Shown piece by piece: positions 17,709 through 24,099 of a stretch of DNA of 64,000 bases; the stretch's first letter is position 1, and every line of letters starts with the position of its first letter. This DNA is from Lachnospiraceae bacterium. Lineage in GTDB: Bacteria > Bacillota > Clostridia > Lachnospirales > Lachnospiraceae. The stretch spans positions 1-64,000 of the forward strand of contig JAFYWF010000069.1 of assembly GCA_017558145.1 (NCBI GenBank). Direction: 5' to 3'. The notes beneath the pieces were generated by a model, which saw nothing but the letters and a program-made list of their open reading frames with translations, was not told the origin of the DNA and searched no databases. Made by a program: the position numbers and the translations under genes.

Positions 17709-18162
17709 TTTTCTTCAACTTCCTTTCTTTCATTTGTTTCTCTTTAGCTCTTACATAACGGTTCCTAAGTTGATTTTTCTTTGCTCCAACTTCTTTTTCC
17801 ATTTCTCCTACTGTTTTAAATTCTCCGCTGTTGATTAGCTCAATAATTTTTTCGTCTGTAAGTTCTTCACACATATAAGTGAATTTTTCTTTTTTACGTC
17901 CCGGTTTCTTTAGTATTTTTTCTTCCAACACCTTTAATTGCTTATTCTGTCTTTTTACAACCTCAGAAAAATCATTGATTGTTTCCGTCAATTCATTAAT
18001 CATTTTTTCTTTTTGAAAATTAGCTTCAATAAGCGCCAAGATTGCATTAGCTGTAACAGTTCCTCTTTGTAGACATTTCTGCAATTCCTCATCAGAATAG
18101 TATCTGTAACTTTGTTTTGTTACTTCTTGTCTTAAATTGTTCTGCTGATTGGTAACATTCAC
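17695..18162 (-). CDS. Small basic HTH protein upstream of integrase
   Basis: 155 residues: an N-terminal helical part, a coiled-coil segment (about 55-90), and a basic C-terminal module with an HTH-like pattern (LTDEKIIELINSGEF, then KTVGEMEKEVGAKKNQLRNR). It starts with GTG at 18162 behind AAAGGGG. Overlap with the integrase by 14 bases suggests a control or recombination-directionality role, but I do not recognise a named excisionase family. Confidence 0.75.
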   Translation of the reverse strand: MNVTNQQNNLRQEVTKQSYRYYSDEELQKCLQRGTVTANAILALIEANFQKEKMINELTETINDFSEVVKRQNKQLKVLEEKILKKPGRKKEKFTYMCEELTDEKIIELINSGEFKTVGEMEKEVGAKKNQLRNRYVRAKEKQMKERKLKKIGNN

Positions 18163-18345
18163 GGTAACATATCCCCTTTCTAAAATTACTCATTTATTAG
18201 TTAACTTTTTTAAGTTAATTCGTTGACTGTGTTTTTTCTGCAAAAACACAATAAAAACCATCTATTTTTCTTTCCGGAAAATTTTGCTGAATACATACCG
18301 GTAATATATTCCGATAACATATTTTTACATAAGTTACAAAAACGC

Positions 18346-18398
18346 AAAAAACGACAAAGTCCTAGGCGATTTTCTGTCGCTTAAAAATTTGTCGTTTT
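18346..18398 (-). terminator. Nested hairpin terminator of the coiled-coil gene
   Basis: Outer arms AAAACGACAAA (18348-18358) and TTTGTCGTTTT (18388-18398) enclose a weaker inner hairpin. On the minus strand a T6 run follows. Apart from this, the 313-bp gap 18163-18475 shows only AT-rich sequence with no gene that I can support. Confidence 0.75.
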
Positions 18399-18475
18399 AA
18401 TCTTTCCGTTTGTCATTTAATTGTTTCTTCTTTATGTATCGGTAGATTACACAATTACTTTACCTTATCAGAAAA

Positions 18476-18874
18476 CTATTTTTGTAATCTTGCAGCAGTC
18501 ACTTGTAAATCCTTTATTAAGGCATCTGTCTCTGCAGATTTTACTTTTTTCTTTAAATCATGAATTGTGTCTTCTAAATCTTCGTAATCATCTTCAAGTC
18601 TTTCTATTCTTGAATAAATGCCACGAAGAGCTAATACGGCTTCTACAAGTAACTCCTTTTCGGATAAGTTCATCAATTTTTCTTTTTCAACATTAATTTT
18701 TTCTTCTTCTTCAGCCAAACGTTTCGCTTCTTGACGAGCTTCTATCACTTTTTGCTGTTGTTCTAAACGTTCAGCATTCTCTTTTTGTATTCTTTTTATT
18801 TCTTCTTTTTCCTCTTTTTTTCTATCTACATCCGCTTTTATATCGGCAACTATATTTTTAGCTTTTTCTAACAT
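18476..18874 (-). CDS. Coiled-coil protein, unknown function (island gene)
   Basis: 132 residues, almost entirely charged heptad sequence (Lys/Glu/Arg), with a slightly hydrophobic break ELLVEAVLALRGIYSRIERLE around residue 80. No signal peptide, membrane span or enzymatic motif. It has its own terminator and a likely promoter in the region shared with the divergent cargo cassette. AAAAGAGG precedes ATG 18874. It may be a scaffold or a regulator of the divergent genes; I cannot assign a family. Confidence 0.7.
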   Translation of the reverse strand: MLEKAKNIVADIKADVDRKKEEKEEIKRIQKENAERLEQQQKVIEARQEAKRLAEEEEKINVEKEKLMNLSEKELLVEAVLALRGIYSRIERLEDDYEDLEDTIHDLKKKVKSAETDALIKDLQVTAARLQK

Positions 18875-19088
18875 ATTTACCTCTTTTAAAATATATTCAC
18901 TACGTTTTTTCTATTAACCACTCTTGGAAATTATACCATAACTAAAATATTTGTTCTATAATTTCACATTTAATTACTAATTTTAATTTATTATCTTTTT
19001 ATAACATAGTAAAATAAAGCTTAAAGTAATATAATAAAACTAGAAAAACATCCAAGAAAATATCACTTATACATAATAGGAGGAGCCA
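18875..19088. promoter_or_regulatory. Divergent promoter region of the island
   Basis: Candidate -10 boxes are TATAAT on the minus strand at 18937-18932 and TATAAT on the plus strand at 19030-19035; both lack a good -35. AGGAGG at about 19080 precedes ATG 19089. The region is about 80 percent A/T by eye. Confidence 0.4.
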
Positions 19089-19307
19089 ATGATTAATAAT
19101 GTAATCAACATGATTATCAAAAATAAAGAATGGTTATTTAGCGGAATTGGAGTTACCATATTTCTTAGTATTGCAAATTTTTTTCGTAGAAAACACAAAA
19201 AATCAACGGAAGAAAAGATTATCAAAATCAACCAAAAAAATACAGGAACAAATAGCCCCCAAATAGGTATTCAAAACAACTATTACAAAGGAGAAAGAAG
19301 TGACTGA
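19089..19307 (+). CDS. Small membrane protein with C-terminal Q/N/Y motif
   Basis: 72 residues: a hydrophobic helix at about residues 14-32 (WLFSGIGVTIFLSIANFF), a basic stop-transfer RRKHKK, a short linker and a C-terminal motif at residues 55-68, NSPQIGIQNNYYKG. The QIG core followed by N-N-Y resembles RHIM/PP-like amyloid signalling motifs; the next gene starts with a related sequence. AGGAGG gives a strong start. The stop overlaps the next gene by 8 bases. No named family is recognised. I infer a membrane-anchored partner of the following protein. Confidence 0.75.
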   Translation: MINNVINMIIKNKEWLFSGIGVTIFLSIANFFRRKHKKSTEEKIIKINQKNTGTNSPQIGIQNNYYKGERSD

Positions 19308-20097
19308 TAATATCTTAATTAAACAAAATTCTTCTTTTGGTTCTGAAACAACACAAATTGCAAATCAAACTAATTACTATGGACTAACCCCAGAAGAAGC
19401 AAGCAAACTTGCAATAGATTTATTTATGAACAACTTTCCTAAGCTTCAAGATGAAGCATACAAAGTTGCTCAATCTCGTGTTGATGAACTTATTTCAAAC
19501 ATAGTTTTACTAATTAACCAAAAATATAATACTAATTTTACAGCTTTTTCCAAACCGGATATGCAATACATCTTGTTAAAAGCAGAACAAGGATATGCTA
19601 GACGAGGTACAACTGAACTTTGTTCTTTACTCAGTTCCCTCATTGCAGATCGCTCTGCTTGTTCAGAAAATAGCTATTTAGAATTAATCTTAGACAAAGC
19701 TATTGAATTAGTTCCCTCATTAACACCTATACATCTTGACTATATTAGTTTAATTTTCCTTTATAAACATGTTAATTTCTACGATCTTACTACATTAGAA
19801 AGTATTCAAAAGCGTTTTGCAGAAATTCATACATGTTTTCAATCGCCAACATCAAAAGAATTAATTCCATACCTAAGTATGTTAGGCGTTCTTTCATTAA
19901 ACTTAGGTAACGCAGTTGAAACATTAGCTGGCACCTACCATTGTAGTCCCCAAGAGATCTCAAAGATTCTACCACCAGAACACAAACTAATCCCCGGCGA
20001 TTATGGTCTTTCTCCTGCTGGTATAATCCTTGCGATTTTCAATGCACATTCTAAGAGCAAATGGAAATTCGATATATCTGTATGGATTCATGAATAA
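19300..20097 (+). CDS. Island cargo protein with N-terminal Q/N/Y motif (LPO_1073/Vpar_1526-like, tentative)
   Basis: 265 residues starting at GTG 19300, which overlaps the preceding stop and follows AAAGGAG at 5 bases. Residues 15-28 are SETTQIANQTNYYG, similar to the C-terminal motif of the upstream 72-aa protein. A helical domain follows, beginning LTPEEASKLAIDLFMNNFPKLQDEA, with no membrane segment and no catalytic motif that I can see. From memory it resembles proteins NCBI labels LPO_1073/Vpar_1526 family, whose function is undefined; this was not checked. Its position in a recombinase-borne cassette with a nuclease suggests a defence or signalling role. Confidence 0.75.
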   Translation: MTDNILIKQNSSFGSETTQIANQTNYYGLTPEEASKLAIDLFMNNFPKLQDEAYKVAQSRVDELISNIVLLINQKYNTNFTAFSKPDMQYILLKAEQGYARRGTTELCSLLSSLIADRSACSENSYLELILDKAIELVPSLTPIHLDYISLIFLYKHVNFYDLTTLESIQKRFAEIHTCFQSPTSKELIPYLSMLGVLSLNLGNAVETLAGTYHCSPQEISKILPPEHKLIPGDYGLSPAGIILAIFNAHSKSKWKFDISVWIHE

Positions 20098-20200
20098 TGG
20101 TTTTACTTACTTTTTATACAGTTACTCTTAATGTAAAAAATTACAAATAATAATATTAATAGTAAAATATAACTATAAAAATTTATATGAAGGTGAAAAT

Positions 20201-20719
20201 ATGTCTATTCGTTTACAAAAATACTCTTACAGATTTGCAGAACAAGTTCTTAATAGTAATTTAAAACTAAAAAATGAATTAGAAGAAATAATAAATGAAG
20301 CATCTTCTGATCTATCTATTTTAAGTCGTCCTAAATATAACGATTTGTTGAAAAATAGTTTTACAAATAGAGGTTGGATAAATCAACCTGATGTTTTCGA
20401 TCAAGAAACTGATGCCTATGCCAAATTTGACTTTTTAAAAGAAAGAATTGGTGTGGAAGTTCAGTTTGGACATCCCTCATTTATGGGCATTGATCTTTTA
20501 AAATTCCAAATAGCATCCTACTCAAATTTAAATCAAATTGATGTAGGAGTATACATAGTAGTAACCAATAATTTTATTAAAGAAATGCCCAGATTATATT
20601 CAAATAATAGTGAAATAAAATGGAATGGTTCCTTACCCTTTGAAAAAGTTGTAAAATATCTACCGCATGTTAAAAGTGCCATTCAAATCCCTATTTATGT
20701 TATTGGAATAGACATCTAA
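20201..20719 (+). CDS. BglII/BstYI-like restriction endonuclease, no companion methylase
   Basis: 172 residues. Asp77, Glu86 and Gln88 (in KFDFLKERIGVEVQFG) have the same spacing (D-x8-E-x-Q) as the active site that I recall for BglII (Asp84, Glu93, Gln95), a variant PD-(D/E)xK nuclease. The following DLLKFQIASYSNLNQIDVGVYI fits the family core strand and helix. It is shorter than BglII (about 223 residues), so the dimerisation or recognition subdomain may be reduced. No DNA methyltransferase lies within the island. GAAGGTG precedes ATG 20201, and a 103-bp AT-rich gap upstream may hold its own promoter. Confidence 0.8.
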   Translation: MSIRLQKYSYRFAEQVLNSNLKLKNELEEIINEASSDLSILSRPKYNDLLKNSFTNRGWINQPDVFDQETDAYAKFDFLKERIGVEVQFGHPSFMGIDLLKFQIASYSNLNQIDVGVYIVVTNNFIKEMPRLYSNNSEIKWNGSLPFEKVVKYLPHVKSAIQIPIYVIGIDI

Positions 20720-20772
20720 TATTAAATAATGTATTGTTGCCTTTCAGATATTTAGCCAAAGGGGGTATACAC

Positions 20773-21231
20773 ATGTCAGATACTATTACTTTCACAATAC
20801 AAGGTGATAGCGAAGGTTTTGTAACTTTTGAATGTCCGTTTTGCAGTTCAGAATTCAAACTTAAAGCTAGTGAATTTCAATGTGAGAATGAACCCATTGA
20901 AGAATTATTCTGTCCATACTGCGGACTAACTAAAGGTCTAAGCAATTTTTTCTCTACAGAGGTTAGAGAACATATTAACGCATTAGTCTATAACTATATG
21001 GCTGAAACATTAAATAAATCTTTTGGTAAAATGTCTCGTTCAACAAATCGTTCCAAAGGATTAATAAAAATAACATATAAACCATTAAAAAAAATTTCAA
21101 TAAATGAATTAAAGGATAAAGATACCACCGAAGCAGAATTCAAATGTACTTGCTGTGAACATAGTACAAAAGTTCTATATTGTGCTGGCGTGTCTAAAAT
21201 TTTTTGTCCATACTGTGGGGTAGATATATGA
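20773..21231 (+). CDS. Double zinc-ribbon protein
   Basis: 152 residues. A first ribbon is formed by CPFC (Cys21/24) and CPYC (Cys47/50), a helical middle (60-90) follows, and a second ribbon by CTCC (125/128) and CPYC (145/148). I choose ATG 20773 because AAAGGGGG is about 9 bases before it; an upstream in-frame start at 20734 lacks a ribosome site. The TFIIB-like ribbons could bind nucleic acid or a protein partner. Its stop overlaps the start of the 281-aa gene (ATGA), so the two proteins are made together. Confidence 0.8.
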   Translation: MSDTITFTIQGDSEGFVTFECPFCSSEFKLKASEFQCENEPIEELFCPYCGLTKGLSNFFSTEVREHINALVYNYMAETLNKSFGKMSRSTNRSKGLIKITYKPLKKISINELKDKDTTEAEFKCTCCEHSTKVLYCAGVSKIFCPYCGVDI

Positions 21232-22073
21232 ATTATATAGAATTAAGAAAATTAAGCCTTGAATTTCGAAGATTATCGAGCAATCTATTAAATAGTAATG
21301 ATGATAACGCTGACGTTAATCTTTCTCGTTTCTTAAGCTATATAACTAAAAATGAATTTATAAAAAGAATATTAGAACAAAAAATTTCTGGAATTGAATA
21401 TGACTTTAAGCAATGTTTTCAAATCGAAACAAATGGTTGGTCAGATTTTAATATTCCAACTGATGAAGCATGTCATCTTAAAGCACAGTACGACTATATG
21501 ATCTTTATCAATGAAACTGATAAGATTAACGTAACAATGCAAGCAATGAATTATTGTTGGTCAGATAGAAAAGTCAACGTAATGATACAAAAATTTTTAA
21601 ACAAATCATTTAAACCTTTAATTGATTTTATAAATGACCAAATATCTATGGAGATGATTGCTATGGACGAAGATCGTAAAGCTAATCTTAGTAATACATT
21701 TATTCAAAATATCGAAACACTTAATGGTACTGCCAACCAGCAAGCTAATGGAACGATAAATAACTATAATACTAATAATGATATTTCTTCTATACTTTCA
21801 CTTATCAATAAAATTATCCCTTCATTATCATCCATATCAGATATTGATAATGAAGAAATTGATAATGTAAAAGATGATTTAGAAGTTATACAAGAACAAT
21901 TAACTGCGCCAACACCAAAGAAAAGCAGAATAAATAAAGCATTAGCCGGAATCAAAAAATTTATTAAGGACTTCTCTATGAAACTCTCTGTTTCTCTTGC
22001 AACAAGTGCTGTTACAAAGACTGATTGGACTGAACTTATTCAGCAGGTAGAAGACTTTTTAACAAACATATAA
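21228..22073 (+). CDS. 281-aa cargo protein with central N/Q/Y motif and amphipathic C-terminus
   Basis: Starts at ATG 21228, overlapping the zinc-ribbon stop by four bases. The N-terminal 165 residues look alpha/beta with several Trp/Cys (FNIPTDEACHLKAQYDYMIF). Residues 168-181 are TANQQANGTINNYN, a third Q/N/Y-rich motif in this cassette. The C-terminal 90 residues are helical, with an acidic heptad part, a PTPKKSR break and an amphipathic segment ending in TDWTELIQQVEDFL. The C-terminal layout recalls AbiTii-type proteins, but I cannot confirm that. Its role is unknown; tight coupling implies a complex with the zinc-ribbon protein. Confidence 0.75.
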   Translation: MNYIELRKLSLEFRRLSSNLLNSNDDNADVNLSRFLSYITKNEFIKRILEQKISGIEYDFKQCFQIETNGWSDFNIPTDEACHLKAQYDYMIFINETDKINVTMQAMNYCWSDRKVNVMIQKFLNKSFKPLIDFINDQISMEMIAMDEDRKANLSNTFIQNIETLNGTANQQANGTINNYNTNNDISSILSLINKIIPSLSSISDIDNEEIDNVKDDLEVIQEQLTAPTPKKSRINKALAGIKKFIKDFSMKLSVSLATSAVTKTDWTELIQQVEDFLTNI

Positions 22074-22161
22074 ACAAGGAACTTTCGTAAAACATTACTA
22101 GTACACAAATTATATTACCATTTATATGCAATTTTTCATATATGACTTGAACAATCGCATT

Positions 22162-22180
22162 GTTTACACTCTGTTTACAC
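22162..22180 (+). repeat. GTTTACAC repeats at right end (putative integrase arm sites)
   Basis: Two GTTTACAC octamers (22162-22169, 22173-22180) spaced 11 bp apart, one helical turn. They match the octamers at the left end and lie about 60 bp inside the right att repeat. Confidence 0.6.
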
Positions 22181-22239
22181 ACCGCAAGTCAGCACTCCGG
22201 AACCTTCCTTTTTATAAGCCTTTCCGGAAGTTGTTCCTT

Positions 22240-22260
22240 GTTCAAGTCCCATCTTCCGCA
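22240..22260 (+). repeat. Right attachment repeat (partial tRNA-Leu 3' end)
   Basis: Perfect 21-bp copy of 16232-16252. The sequence upstream is not tRNA-like beyond the T-arm, so it is an att remnant rather than a tRNA gene. Confidence 0.92.
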
Positions 22261-22273
22261 TTAACCTTTTAAG

Positions 22274-22303
22274 AAAAAGCCTTGAATTTTCAAGGCTTTT
22301 TTT
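22274..22303 (+). terminator. Ancestral tRNA-Leu terminator, displaced by the island
   Basis: Arms AAAGCCTTGAA (22276-22286) and TTCAAGGCTTT (22289-22299) followed by a T-run, starting 13 bases after the right att repeat. The remaining gap 22304-22542 shows no supportable gene. Confidence 0.85.
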
Positions 22304-22542
22304 CTTGTTCATTCTTTTTTTAATGATTACCCTGTGATTACCCATTTGAATCGCTGTAATTCGATCTAAAAGCCATTCTTTTACTTCTGCAACATTGATA
22401 TTAACACTCTTTTCACCCTTGTAATAGGTATTCCATGCCCATAGTAATTTATTTGCATTTGTGTTTGTATTTTTCAATGTTTATTTTCCCTACATCTTAT
22501 AAAACTCTTCTTTATGTCAAATATATCTGCCATTTCTCATTA

Positions 22543-22572
22543 TTGAATCCCTACATATATGTATGATATAAA
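22543..22572 (+). promoter_or_regulatory. Probable promoter of eutH
   Basis: TTGAAT (22543-22548), an 18-base spacer and TATAAA (22567-22572), about 50 bases before the eutH start. Confidence 0.6.
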
Positions 22573-22624
22573 ATAGATATATTTAAACTAACTCGCTAAG
22601 AATACACATAGGAGAAACATAATT

Positions 22625-23830
22625 ATGTACGCGAATCTAATAGAAGAAATTACAAACCTGGAAATATTAACCAATTCATTAAAAGATATGTACGAAAACT
22701 TTTCTATGAATTCTGTCATCATGATTATAATGATGATCTTTTGTGTCGTTGGTGGAATCGATAAAATTCGAGGAAATAAGTATGGCTATGGTGAAAAATT
22801 CGAAGAAGCCTTTGCCACCATGAAATCTTTGGCTTTAATTATGATTGGAATTATCACACTGGTACCCATTCTTCAGCTTATTTTGGAACCTATGATTACA
22901 CCAATTTATGAATTTTTTGGTGCTTCTCCTGCTATGTTCGCAGGAACAATTCTTCCGGTAGATTCAGGCGCCTACCCTCTTGCCATGCAACTGGCCGGCG
23001 AAAATCTAGCAATCGGTAATTTTTCCGGTATAATTTTAGGAAGTACCTTTGGATGTATTTTTATCGGTATGATTCCTATTTCTCTTGGAATTTTAGATGA
23101 AGAAGATTATGAAACCTTTGCCGCTGCAGTTTTAGTAGCAATTATTACTATTCCTTTGGGATGCATTGCTGGTGGTCTGGTAATGAATCTGACACCTTAT
23201 AAAATCTCTTTAACGACCATTCTGGTTAACTTGATTCCTGTAATTATAGTAGCCATATTGGTTGCCATAGGATTAATACTAAAACCAAAACAATTAATGA
23301 ATGCCTTTTGTATTATTGGAAAATGTATCAATGCAATTTTAATTATTGCAATTATTATCGCTGCAGTTCAATCTGTAACCGGTCTTCGTCTTCCCCTATT
23401 TTACTTAATGGTAGAACCTACTGTAAAAGGCGGTACTTCTCCTCTGACAGACTCTTTATTAATTGTTGGTAATATTGCATTAATTCTTTCCGGAGCCTTT
23501 CCTATGGTACTTTGGATTACAAGAACATTCCAAAAACCGATTCAAAAAATAGCAGAAAAAATGGGTATGGACGCCGCAGGAGGCGCTGCACTGGTAGCTA
23601 CACTGGCAAGTTATTTCCCGGCGCTAGACTTAATAAGAGATATGAATCAAAAAAGTCGCTTATTAGTACTGACATTTTCTATTTCGGCAACCTTTGTACT
23701 GGGAGATCACCTGGGTTTTGTTGCAGGTGTTGATCCGGAAATGATTTTTCCTATGATAATTTCCAAAATAACTGCCGGTATTACTGCCATTTTATTAGCC
23801 AATCTACTGGCTCCCAAACTTCTAAAATAA
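22625..23830 (+). CDS. eutH: EutH-family ethanolamine permease
   Basis: A 401-residue membrane protein with about 10-11 spans. It carries the EutH-type VVGGIDKIRGNKYGYGEKFEEAF opening in two parts, then ILPVDSGAYPLAMQLA, GMIPISLGILDEEDYETFA and the closing LGDHLGFVAGVDPEMIF. EutH assists ethanolamine entry into cells. An N-terminal extension of about 28 residues precedes the usual start region. AGGAGA lies 9 bases before the ATG. No other eut or microcompartment gene occurs in this window, so this is a stand-alone permease. Confidence 0.9.
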   Translation: MYANLIEEITNLEILTNSLKDMYENFSMNSVIMIIMMIFCVVGGIDKIRGNKYGYGEKFEEAFATMKSLALIMIGIITLVPILQLILEPMITPIYEFFGASPAMFAGTILPVDSGAYPLAMQLAGENLAIGNFSGIILGSTFGCIFIGMIPISLGILDEEDYETFAAAVLVAIITIPLGCIAGGLVMNLTPYKISLTTILVNLIPVIIVAILVAIGLILKPKQLMNAFCIIGKCINAILIIAIIIAAVQSVTGLRLPLFYLMVEPTVKGGTSPLTDSLLIVGNIALILSGAFPMVLWITRTFQKPIQKIAEKMGMDAAGGAALVATLASYFPALDLIRDMNQKSRLLVLTFSISATFVLGDHLGFVAGVDPEMIFPMIISKITAGITAILLANLLAPKLLK

Positions 23831-24007
23831 AAAACTTCTATTTCGGTTTCCGGAACTGCTTTTATGTAAGTGTTATATGCTTTTTTCATATTTTATATAT
23901 GCAATAAACATTTTTTGATATTTCTACAGTCATTTTATCTAAAATTCTCTCGAAAAAACCTTCAACTTCTTTGGCATCAACATTTCTTTTTCTTTGAATG
24001 TTTTTAT

Positions 24008-24036
24008 AATCCCCGATGTACAATTCATCGGGGATT
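24008..24036. terminator. Hairpin between convergent eutH and coiled-coil gene
   Basis: Perfect 11-bp arms AATCCCCGATG (24008-24018) and CATCGGGGATT (24026-24036) with a 7-base loop. No strong T-run follows on either strand, so termination efficiency is uncertain. Confidence 0.6.
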
Positions 24037-24099
24037 CACTACCATTTTAGTTTTACATACTCATTTCTTTTCCCATCTCCGGTTCTCCCTGTTTGGTTA

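Larger units (their letters stand above)
16232..22260. mobile_element. 6.0-kb integrated island in tRNA-Leu(UAA)
   Basis: The element is bounded by two identical 21-bp copies of the tRNA 3' end. The left copy completes the functional tRNA; the right one is followed by an intrinsic terminator that probably belonged to the tRNA originally. A tyrosine recombinase gene sits directly next to the left end, and GTTTACAC repeats lie just inside both ends. Cargo consists of an HTH protein, a coiled-coil protein and a five-gene plus-strand cassette. No structural phage, conjugation or replication genes are visible, so it is a small integrative island or satellite rather than a complete prophage. Confidence 0.92.

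Noticed and set aside
22240..22260. A third tRNA gene at the right island end
   Set aside because: Only the T-arm half and acceptor 3' strand are present; no D-arm or anticodon arm precedes it.
22175..22477. 100-residue minus-strand frame crossing the right att repeat and the terminator
   Set aside because: It starts with TTG without a good ribosome site and reads through a strong hairpin; probably chance, or a fragment of an older gene that I cannot identify.
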